The translations under genes were made by a program, and so were the position numbers. Positions 57,276 through 64,000 of a stretch of DNA of 64,000 nucleotides are shown here, in pieces. This DNA is from Amycolatopsis sulphurea (GTDB taxonomy: Bacteria > Actinomycetota > Actinomycetes > Mycobacteriales > Pseudonocardiaceae). Under the pieces are notes generated by a model, which saw nothing but the letters and a program-made list of their open reading frames with translations, made no database searches and had not been told where the DNA came from. The stretch covers positions 4,154,001-4,218,000 of the forward strand of contig NZ_PDJK01000002.1 in NCBI RefSeq assembly GCF_002564045.1, read 5' to 3'. Position 1 is the first letter of the stretch. Every line of letters begins with the position of its first letter.

Positions 57276-59526
57276 GGGTCTGACGAAGACGCGGGACGCG
57301 AGTGATTCGCCGCGGACCGGGGAGTCCGGTGCCGGGGAGATCCAGGTGCGCGCATGGCAGGGGCCCCCGTTGGCAACGCGCGTGCGGAAGGCACTGTCCT
57401 TTCGGAACATGAGCGCGCTGTATCTGTTCGCGGTGCTCTTCGCCGCGTTCGCGATCTGGGTGCCCAGCACCTTCCTGACCGCAAGCACCTGGCGTTCACT
57501 GATCTCCGACCAGGCGATCACGTGCCTGGTCGCGCTGGGTGCGGTGCCGGCGTTGGCGGCGGGCGTTTTCGAGCTGGCGATCGGCAGCGAGGTCGGTCTG
57601 GGGGCGGTCCTGGTCGCGTGGCTGCTCGCCGACCGCCACCTCCCCGTTCCGCTGGCGATCGCCCTGACCATCGCGGCCGCGGTTCTCGTCGGCGTGATCA
57701 ACTGGGCGTTGATCGCACGCGCGCGGGTACCGTCGTTCATCGCGACGCTCGGTATGAGCTCGGTTCTCACCGCGGTGATCTTGTGGCTCTCCGGCGGCGC
57801 GCAAATCCTGAACCTTCCGGCGGGCTTCGAGCGCATCGCGAATCACCAGATCTTCGGATTGCAGCTACCGGTGTACGTCATGCTCGCCATCGCGATCCTC
57901 GTGTGGTACGTGCTGGAGCGCACTCCGGCCGGTCGTGGCGTATACGCGGCGGGAGCGGATCCCGACGCCGCGGCGTTGGCGGGCGTGCGCGTGTCTCGCG
58001 TGATCTTGTGCGCAGCCGTGGCGTGCGCCGTGATCGGCGGCGTGGCGGGCCTTCTGGAGAGTTCGCAGCTGTCGACGGGCGACCCGACGATCGGGCCTGG
58101 CTACCTGCTTCCCGGGATTGCCGCCGTCTTCCTCGGCTCGACGCAGTTCCGCGGCGGCCGTATGAACGTATGGGGTACCGTCGTCGCCGCGTACGTGATC
58201 GCAACCGGCGTCAAGGGGCTGCAGCTCGCCGGTGCGCCGACGTGGATACCGGATCTATTCAACGGCGCCGCGCTCCTGGTCGCGGTGGGCATAGCGGCAC
58301 ACCAGAAGTCGCCGGTCTCCCGGACCGCCGCGGTTCGCCGGCTCTTGCGGTCCGCTACCCGTTCGGTGCGCTCCGCCCGGCGCGCACGTCGCGCCGAGCA
58401 GCTTGCGCGCGTGCGTGGCGGCGCCGGCGATCTCAACGTCGCCGGCGGCGGAAAGGTGGTGCCAAGCAAGGCCTGGACACCGCCGACCGTTGCCGTACGT
58501 GTGCTGCGCAGGCTGTCCATCCGTAACATTGGTGCGCTCTATCTCTTGGCGTTCATTGTCGTGGTCTTCTCCCTCTGGGTCCCGGCCACGTTTCTGACGT
58601 CCGGGACCTGGCGGTCGCTCGTCTCCGACCAAGCCATCACCTGTCTGGCCGCGGTTGCTCTGGTGCCGGTGATCGCGGCGGGAGTCGTCGATCTCGCGGT
58701 TGGCGCGGAAGTCGGCTTGGGCGGCATTCTGGTCGCCTGGCTGCTGGCCGACTGGCACCTGACGGTGCCGATGGCCATCGGCGTCACGCTGCTGTGCGCG
58801 GTCGCGGTCGGGCTGATCAACTGGGCGCTGATCGTGCGCGTGCGAATCCCTCCCTTCATCGCCACCCTCGGCATGAGTTCCGTGCTGGTGGCGGTCATCG
58901 CGTGGGTTTCCGGCGGGACGCAGATTCTCGCCCTGCCCGCGGGGTTTCAGAAGATCGGGAACCACCAGATTCTCGGGCTGCAGTTGCCGGTGTACATCCT
59001 GGTGGTGATTGCCGTGATCACGTGGTACGTCGTCGAGCGCACGCCGGCCGGCCGGCACCTCTACGCGACCGGAGCCAACCCCGCTGCGGCCCTCTTGGCG
59101 GGTATCCGCACCTCCCGGGTCATCCTGCTCGCCACGATCGCGTGCGCCGTGATCGCCGCCGGCGCCGGCGTGCTCGAGAGCGCCCAACTCGGTACGGGCG
59201 ATCCCACGGTCGGTCCTGGCTATCTCCTGCCTACGATCGCCGCGGTGTTCCTGGGCTCGACCCAGTTCAAGAATGGCCGCATGAACGTGTGGGGCACCGT
59301 CGTCGGCGCATACGTGATTGCGACCGGTGTCAAGGGACTGCAACTCGCGGGCGCGCCGACCTGGTCCCCGGTGCTTTTCGACGGTGTCATCCTGATCGCG
59401 GTCGTCGCGCTGGCGCAGTATCAACGACGACCGAGTGCGTGGGCAGCCCGCATCCGGAAACTGGTCAAGCGTGACCGCGCGGGGCAGACGTCCGAACGTT
59501 CACAACCCGGATTCAAGGCAGGGTGA
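57265..59526 (+). CDS. Fused tandem-duplicated ribose-type ABC permease
   Basis: 753 residues from ATG 57265, about twice the usual 320-350. The halves repeat motif by motif: NMSALYLFAVLFAAFAIWVPSTFLTASTWRSLISDQAITCLVALGAVPALAAGVFELAIGSEVGLG in half one and NIGALYLLAFIVVVFSLWVPATFLTSGTWRSLVSDQAITCLAAVALVPVIAAGVVDLAVGAEVGLG in half two. Both then run through GPGYLLP-x-IAAVFLGSTQF to NVWGTVV and VIATGVKGLQLAGAPTW. A basic linker (about residues 350-400) joins them. RbsC-type permeases normally work as homodimers, so this makes a covalent dimer. The gene is followed by palindromic repeats. Confidence 0.92.
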   Translation: MAPKGLTKTRDASDSPRTGESGAGEIQVRAWQGPPLATRVRKALSFRNMSALYLFAVLFAAFAIWVPSTFLTASTWRSLISDQAITCLVALGAVPALAAGVFELAIGSEVGLGAVLVAWLLADRHLPVPLAIALTIAAAVLVGVINWALIARARVPSFIATLGMSSVLTAVILWLSGGAQILNLPAGFERIANHQIFGLQLPVYVMLAIAILVWYVLERTPAGRGVYAAGADPDAAALAGVRVSRVILCAAVACAVIGGVAGLLESSQLSTGDPTIGPGYLLPGIAAVFLGSTQFRGGRMNVWGTVVAAYVIATGVKGLQLAGAPTWIPDLFNGAALLVAVGIAAHQKSPVSRTAAVRRLLRSATRSVRSARRARRAEQLARVRGGAGDLNVAGGGKVVPSKAWTPPTVAVRVLRRLSIRNIGALYLLAFIVVVFSLWVPATFLTSGTWRSLVSDQAITCLAAVALVPVIAAGVVDLAVGAEVGLGGILVAWLLADWHLTVPMAIGVTLLCAVAVGLINWALIVRVRIPPFIATLGMSSVLVAVIAWVSGGTQILALPAGFQKIGNHQILGLQLPVYILVVIAVITWYVVERTPAGRHLYATGANPAAALLAGIRTSRVILLATIACAVIAAGAGVLESAQLGTGDPTVGPGYLLPTIAAVFLGSTQFKNGRMNVWGTVVGAYVIATGVKGLQLAGAPTWSPVLFDGVILIAVVALAQYQRRPSAWAARIRKLVKRDRAGQTSERSQPGFKAG

Positions 59527-59540
59527 ACCGTGAGGTCGCG

Positions 59541-59595
59541 GTCTGTGAAGGGGCCCTTCACAGACTCAGAGTCCGTGAAGGGCCCCTTCACAGAC
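59541..59595. repeat. Inverted pair of 17-bp palindromic repeats
   Basis: GTGAAGGGGCCCTTCAC at 59545-59561 and GTGAAGGGCCCCTTCAC at 59575-59591, joined by AGACTCAGAGTCC, so the 55-base block from GTCTGTGAAG to CTTCACAGAC is one large imperfect palindrome. It starts 19 bases after the permease stop and probably ends the importer transcript. Confidence 0.88.
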
Positions 59596-59805
59596 TTCCG
59601 CGGGCTGCTATGTCTCGGCTGCGATGGTGGCCAGACCGCTCAAGAGCTATTCGATATGTCAGGCTGAATTTCGCCATACGCCGAGCGTGTGCGAGCAGAA
59701 GAGAGGGCCGAAGAATGAGTGTGCGAGTCCAGTCACCCCTGGTGGCACCGTCGATATCCGGGTTGTTCGTAGCAGATCACGGCGATCGGGCGGGGGCGAG
59801 CAGCC

Positions 59806-61338
59806 ATGAGTGACTCTGCACGGCATTTCGACGTCGCGGTTGTCGGATGCGGTACGACCGGTCTGACGCTCGCCCATCTGCTGGCGTCGGCCGGTGTCCG
59901 CGTGGCGGTCATCGATCGGTGGCGGCTCCCCGTCTCGTTCCCGCGGGCGACACATCTCGATGACGAGACGATGCGTACTTTCCAGACACTCGGGCTCACC
60001 CACATGGAGCCGCGCTACATCGGTGTCGGGACGTACCGTTTTCTCGACCCCGAGGGCCGCGCGGTCATGGAGTTCGACATGCATCGGGGCAAGACGGAGC
60101 AAGGGTGGAACTCGGACTACATGTTCCATCAGCCGGACTGGGAGTCGGTGATGCGGGGATTCATCCAGGAATCAGATTCCGCATCCGCGTACTACGGATG
60201 GCAGGTTCTCGCCATCGAAGATGGCGACGATGTCGCGCACCTCCTCCTTCGTGACGCGTCGTCGGGTGCCGAGACGGGAATTTCGGCGAGCTATGTGGTC
60301 GGCTGTGACGGTGCGAATTCCGTGGTTCGCCCCGTCATGGGATCCGAGCACGTCGACTATGACGCGACTCATCGATCGCTGATCGTCGACATCGAGCCGT
60401 TCGTCACCTCACCGGGCCTGCCGCCGAACCTGGATACGTTCATTCAGGCCGGGCTGAGGAATCCGGTCACCTTTCTGTACCTGTCACGGGGGATGCTCCG
60501 GTTCGAATGGCTCCTCAGGCCGGAGGACGATACGCGGGAGTTCGAGCGATTGGACCGGATATACGGGTTTCTCGAACCCTGGTTCCGGCCGAGCGAGTAT
60601 CGGATCGCTCGTGCGGACATGTATCAGTGGCGGGCCGTGGTCGCCGATCGCTGGCGGAGCCACCGGCTGTTCATCGCAGGCGATGCCGCCCATGAGATGC
60701 CGCCGCATCTCGGCCAGGGAATGTGCTCGGGGGTACGGGACGCCACGAACCTGGCGTGGAAGCTGCCGCTGGTCGTCCGGGGAGACGCGCCGCCGGAGCT
60801 GCTCGACACCTACGAAAGCGAGCGGAAGCCGCATATGACGGTGTTCGTCGAGACGGCCGCCAAAATGGCGAACCAGATCGAGGACATGGTCGAGGTCCCG
60901 GCCCACCTGGAGCCCCCACCGGTCGAAGAACGGGGCCCGCTGCGCCCCCTGATGGGCCCAGGCGTCTTCGCCGCCGGCGATCGTTGGGCGGGCACCCTGA
61001 GCGAGCAGCCCCGGTTCGCGGACGGCACTCTCCTGGACGACGTAGTGGGCTTCCGGTTCGCTCTCGTCGGAACTGACTCGGTGCTGGGTGGTGTGCTCGA
61101 TACGGCGGGACCGAGTCTGCAGCGGCTCGGGATCCAGGTGGTCAGTGCCTCCTCCGACGAGTTCGCGGCATGGCTCTCGCGGCTCGGTGCGGGCGCGGTC
61201 CTGGTTCGGCCCGATCGCTACGTGTTCGGTACTGCGAACAGCCCGGCTGAGGTGCAAGCATTGATTTCGCGCCTCGAGGCGCTCATTCAGCGGAAACCGC
61301 AAGCCGCGCTCTTCGCCGACGTCGAGTCGGCCACCTGA
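59806..61338 (+). CDS. FAD-dependent aromatic hydroxylase (MhpA/PobA-type class A)
   Basis: 510 residues from ATG 59806. FAD motif FDVAVVGCGTTGLTLAHLL (residues 7-25), the DG motif VVGCDGANSVVRPVMG, and GD motif RLFIAGDAAHEMPPHLGQGMCSGVRDATNLAWKL, with a C-terminal thioredoxin-like extension (LGAGAVLVRPDRYVFGTANSP). Enzymes of this kind add one oxygen to phenols using NAD(P)H, giving catechols for ring cleavage. It fits upstream of the extradiol dioxygenase in the proposed pathway. A truncated copy of its start lies at 54377. Confidence 0.9.
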   Translation: MSDSARHFDVAVVGCGTTGLTLAHLLASAGVRVAVIDRWRLPVSFPRATHLDDETMRTFQTLGLTHMEPRYIGVGTYRFLDPEGRAVMEFDMHRGKTEQGWNSDYMFHQPDWESVMRGFIQESDSASAYYGWQVLAIEDGDDVAHLLLRDASSGAETGISASYVVGCDGANSVVRPVMGSEHVDYDATHRSLIVDIEPFVTSPGLPPNLDTFIQAGLRNPVTFLYLSRGMLRFEWLLRPEDDTREFERLDRIYGFLEPWFRPSEYRIARADMYQWRAVVADRWRSHRLFIAGDAAHEMPPHLGQGMCSGVRDATNLAWKLPLVVRGDAPPELLDTYESERKPHMTVFVETAAKMANQIEDMVEVPAHLEPPPVEERGPLRPLMGPGVFAAGDRWAGTLSEQPRFADGTLLDDVVGFRFALVGTDSVLGGVLDTAGPSLQRLGIQVVSASSDEFAAWLSRLGAGAVLVRPDRYVFGTANSPAEVQALISRLEALIQRKPQAALFADVESAT

Positions 61339-61720
61339 AGTTGGCGCTGACCCAGCGGTGCCGACCGGGCTTGTCGCTGGATTCGATGCCTTTGCGGGCA
61401 ATGCGCTGCGCGATTCTCCGGTGTCCGAGCGGGGAACGCTCGTAGGCCTTGGCCAGTGGGCGAGCGTGGTGCTCCGTGCGTGTTCGGCGCCGAAATCCGC
61501 GTCACGAGGGGAATCCCGCGACGGTCGGACAGGACATGGATCTTCGAGCCTGGTTTGCCGCGGTCGACCCGGCTCGGTTCGGTCAAAGCTCCCCTTTTTC
61601 GGACCTGACGGATGCTCCGTCGAGGACCGCGCTGGACCAGTCGATCATCCCTTGGTTACCCGGTTCGTCGAGCACCGCCCGGCCTCGGTCCACTCCGTGG
61701 ATGTCCGGTGCGCGACCGGC
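61339..61720 (-). pseudogene. IS5-type transposase relic
   Basis: Transposase segments lie on the minus strand in three frames: RAVLDEPGNQGMIDWSSAVLDGASVRSEKGEL (about 61700-61586), then after a frameshift TEPSRVDRGKPGSKIHVLSDRRGIPLVTRISAPNTHG (61586-61480), and after another RIARKGIESSDKPGRHRWVSAN (about 61410-61345). The order and spacing match IS5-family DDE transposases. The final catalytic Glu after RHRWV is lost at the left end, next to the monooxygenase stop. Inverted terminal repeats were not found. Confidence 0.65.
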
Positions 61721-61982
61721 ACGGTCACCCCGACCGCAACGGCAACGAATCCACCACAACCAGGATCATCGTTCACCGGCAACCGATCACCATGGAAGAT
61801 ACGCTTTGGGCACTCAGGCAAGTTAGGCCTGCTACCTCACCGAGCACGGTCAGGTAGCAGGCCCAACTCTGGTCCGAGGGAGCATCTCTTCCGGCGCCGC
61901 GCCGGCCGGGTCGTAACGCCGTATGCGGGCCGGATCGCCGAAGACGAAGCGATCCCGCCCGCATATGGCGGAGAGCCGGAAT
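61721..61982. other. Unassigned sequence beside the transposase relic
   Basis: About 260 bases between the transposase relic and the quinone reductase stop. A further transposase-like scrap (HRTSTEWTEAG, minus strand) lies near 61690-61730, consistent with a frameshifted N-terminal part. Beyond that I see no gene, repeat or promoter that can be supported. Confidence 0.35.
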
Positions 61983-62912
61983 TCAGAAGGTAATGACGAG
62001 CCGTCCGCGGAGGCCGCCGGCATCCATGCGCTCGTAGGCCTCCTGGGCGCGTTCCGGCGGATAAGTGCCCGCAATTCGCGGTACCAAGCGCCCGGCGGCC
62101 GCCTCGGCGGAAATCAGCTCCAGCCAGTCGGTATTGGGTAGCGCCGTGGTCACCCTCACGGGCAAGACGCGAACACCGCGCTCCGGGCCGGCGCCGTTGT
62201 CCCAGCCGCGGACGACGGCGATCCCACCGCCGTCGCGAACCGCCGGTAGTGCTGCGCGGGTCAACAACGCGGTGTCGAAAACCGCGTCGACGCCCTCGGG
62301 GACCAGTCGCCGCACCTCGGCGGCGAAGCCGCCGCCGCGCGAAACCACCTGATCGGCGCCGAAGCCGGCCACCAGTGCCTCATCTTCGGGCTTCGCATCC
62401 GCGATGACCACCAGGCCCTGACGTTTGGCCAGCGGGATGGCGTAGGACGCCAATTGTCCCGCACCACCCGTCACCGCGAGCGTCGCGCCCGGCGGTAGGT
62501 CGAGCAGACGCAGTCCCTCGAGTGCGGTGAGCCCGTTCATGGGCAGGGCCGAGGCCGCTATCGGAGCGAGCCCGTCCGGGATGGGCACGACGGAAGAGGC
62601 CGGGACGACGACAAGCTCCGCCTGACCGCCGCCCTCGGGCAGACGCGCGTTGATCGCGGCCATCACCGCGTCCCCGGCCGAAAGCCGGTCGACGTCAGGA
62701 CCGATCGACTCGACAGTCCCCGCCGCGTCCATTCCCGGAGTGAGCGATGACTGTGGTCCGGCGGGGGCGAATGTCCGCCACATGAGGGTGTCGATCGGAT
62801 TGACCGCTGCCGCGCCGACGCGGAGCCGGATCTCTCCTGGACCGGCCGCGCGGACCTCCCTGTCCTGCACGGTGATGGGACCGCCGGCCTCGTGGATGGT
62901 GACTCCGCGCAT
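61983..62912 (-). CDS. Zinc-independent quinone reductase-like (MDR family) oxidoreductase
   Basis: 309 residues from ATG 62912 (MRGVTIHEAGGPITVQD). Medium-chain dehydrogenase without the zinc cysteines: AAVNPIDTLMWRTFAPAG, LTPGMDAAGTVESIGPDVDRLSAGDAV, NADPH site ATLAVTGGAGQLASYAIPLAKRQGLVVIADA and FETALL-like VDAVFDTALL. Such proteins reduce quinones or enones. It could reduce an unsaturated intermediate of the catabolic route. It follows the FAH gene at 62966 on the same strand. Confidence 0.87.
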   Translation of the reverse strand: MRGVTIHEAGGPITVQDREVRAAGPGEIRLRVGAAAVNPIDTLMWRTFAPAGPQSSLTPGMDAAGTVESIGPDVDRLSAGDAVMAAINARLPEGGGQAELVVVPASSVVPIPDGLAPIAASALPMNGLTALEGLRLLDLPPGATLAVTGGAGQLASYAIPLAKRQGLVVIADAKPEDEALVAGFGADQVVSRGGGFAAEVRRLVPEGVDAVFDTALLTRAALPAVRDGGGIAVVRGWDNGAGPERGVRVLPVRVTTALPNTDWLELISAEAAAGRLVPRIAGTYPPERAQEAYERMDAGGLRGRLVITF

Positions 62913-62965
62913 CTGTGCTGCCTTTCGCTGTCTCGCGTTTTCGACCTGCTTGCCGCAAAAGTGGT

Positions 62966-63967
62966 CTAGCGCAAGGCGTCTACGTCGATGATGCGGGTGG
63001 GACCGGCGCCCTTGCGGCCCACCCGGTTGCGCAGGACGCCGATCCCTTCGGCTTCGAGCTCGACCACGCACCCCTCGGTGATCCAGCGGTCCATCTCGGC
63101 GCCGCAGCCTCGCCCGACCGTCCCGCTCCCGAGCAGGTCGCCGGGCCGCAAGGTCTCCTCCTGGCTGGTCCATTCGATGATTTCCTCGAAAGAGAAGTGC
63201 ATCGCACCGAGCACGCCGCTCGACCACACCTCGCCGTCGATCCTGGCTTCCAGGTGGGCGTTGTCGCGGTCGAACTCGTCGGGCGTGACAATGCAAGGCC
63301 CGATGGAGCTCCCGAAATCCTTGCAGATGCCCGGACCGGTGCCGACGCTCATCTCCCTGGCCTGGAGATCGCGCGCGCTCCAGTCGTTGTACAGGGTGTA
63401 CCCGAGGATGTGCCGCCCCGCGTCCTCGGCCGAGATGCGTCGCCCGGGGGTCCCGATCACCGCGCAGATCTCGAGCTCATAGTCGAGTTTGTCGGTATAG
63501 GCCGGCCACGGCACCGTGTCGTCCGGACCGTAGATCTCGTCGACGTTGCCCTTGTAGTGCGCCGGGATGTTGTACCACTCGTCGGCGATCGAGTCGATCA
63601 ACCCGGCCGCGACACAGTTGCGGAGATGCTCTTCGACGACGAGATAGTCACGCAGGCTGTTGGGCCGGGGCAGCGGTGACACCAGCTGCACATCACCGGC
63701 CGGGTGGATGATCACCTCATCACCGTTGTGTTCGTCGCCGGCTGCGACCACGTGCTCGGTGGCCGCACGCGCGATCTCGATGGCAGGGTCTCCGGCCCGG
63801 ATCAGCGTGAGCAGCTCCGAGCCGCCGTCGGAGGAGCTGCCGGCGAGCGGCTCGCCCCCGCGCGCCGCGATGGCATGGTCGATGTCGACCACCACACCGT
63901 CTCCCAGAACCCCGGCACGCAGCACGGGCCGGCCCGGCCGATTGGCCGCAAAGGTCACGAATTTCAT
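62966..63967 (-). CDS. Fumarylacetoacetate hydrolase-family protein 3
   Basis: 333 residues from ATG 63967 (MKFVTFAANRPGRPVLRAGVL). Larger FAH subgroup: DYLVVEEHLRNCV, YNIPAHYKGNVDEIYGPDDTVPWPAYTDKLDYELEICAVIG (E-x-E metal site), YTLYNDWSARDLQAREM, GPGICKDFGSSIGPCIVTPDEF, and PGDLLGSGTVGRGCGAEMDRW. It resembles the protein at 50395 more than the one at 47172. It precedes the quinone reductase gene. The first 33 bases after it reach the window edge and hold no gene. Confidence 0.88.
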   Translation of the reverse strand: MKFVTFAANRPGRPVLRAGVLGDGVVVDIDHAIAARGGEPLAGSSSDGGSELLTLIRAGDPAIEIARAATEHVVAAGDEHNGDEVIIHPAGDVQLVSPLPRPNSLRDYLVVEEHLRNCVAAGLIDSIADEWYNIPAHYKGNVDEIYGPDDTVPWPAYTDKLDYELEICAVIGTPGRRISAEDAGRHILGYTLYNDWSARDLQAREMSVGTGPGICKDFGSSIGPCIVTPDEFDRDNAHLEARIDGEVWSSGVLGAMHFSFEEIIEWTSQEETLRPGDLLGSGTVGRGCGAEMDRWITEGCVVELEAEGIGVLRNRVGRKGAGPTRIIDVDALR

Positions 63968-64000
63968 GCCCACCTCGCGGGACTGAGTGATCATTCAGAA

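Overview
The window is high-GC actinomycete DNA and is most likely from Amycolatopsis or a close Pseudonocardiaceae relative. This genus call is an inference. It rests on GC-rich codon use, GTG and TTG starts, mycofactocin-type dehydrogenases, and many intergenic copies of a 17-bp palindrome, GTGAAGGGNCCCTTCAC, which I associate with Amycolatopsis. The whole window looks like accessory chromosome: biosynthetic gene clusters, a catabolic island, transport operons and several gene remnants. I saw no rRNA, tRNA, CRISPR array or replication origin.

Left part (1-8.9 kb). A plus-strand flavin module (flavin reductase, RibB/RibA-like fusion, two luciferase-like monooxygenases) ends at a perfect 34-nt palindrome. 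It is followed by a minus-strand block in which three unknown small protein families (called A, B and C here) each occur twice, partly as remnants. Next come a mycofactocin-type short-chain dehydrogenase with two operator-like repeats upstream, and an MFS transporter fragment.

First biosynthetic cluster (8.9-18.4 kb, minus strand). Ten tightly packed genes encode an acetoacetate-decarboxylase-like protein, a beta-hydroxyacid dehydrogenase, an acyl carrier protein, an LpxL-like acyltransferase, a PatB/MalY-like PLP enzyme, a lysine/ornithine N-monooxygenase, a nucleotidyltransferase, a prephenate-dehydratase-like protein, a double OsmC protein and a cystathionine-lyase-family PLP enzyme. I do not recognise this combination.

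Sugar section (18.7-24.2 kb, plus strand). A methyltransferase is followed by a carbohydrate ABC importer without its own ATPase. A DasR-like operator lies in front of the importer and a GHMP sugar kinase follows it.

Second biosynthetic cluster (24.2-34.6 kb). It holds a radical SAM/SPASM protein, an arginine-type amidinotransferase, a HAD protein, a dimethylformamidase-like protein, a methyltransferase, two glycosyltransferase-like proteins, a GNAT protein and a fused Gfo/Idh-epimerase. Together they suggest a guanidinylated, sugar-like product.

Lasso peptide cluster (35.7-40.3 kb, minus strand), in the order precursor A, cyclase C, fused B, ABC exporter D. The 44-residue precursor predicts the core GTIHLKKDATTIGFKKPH with a Gly1-Asp8 ring. 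The B protein carries the peptidase domain before the leader-binding (PqqD-like) domain, the reverse of the usual fused order. This is the best candidate for an undescribed product.

Right part (40.5-64 kb). A SulP anion transporter with a small partner is followed by a catabolic island: acyl-CoA ligase, PucR-type and GntR-type regulators, mycofactocin-type dehydrogenase, enoyl-CoA hydratase, three fumarylacetoacetate-hydrolase-family proteins plus a vestige of a fourth, creatininase-family amidohydrolase, ABM-domain protein, extradiol-dioxygenase-like protein, SMP-30 lactonase, a ribose-type ABC importer whose permease is a fused tandem duplicate, an FAD aromatic hydroxylase, an IS5-type remnant and a quinone reductase. 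The set fits uptake and meta-cleavage of an aromatic compound; the substrate cannot be read from the sequence.
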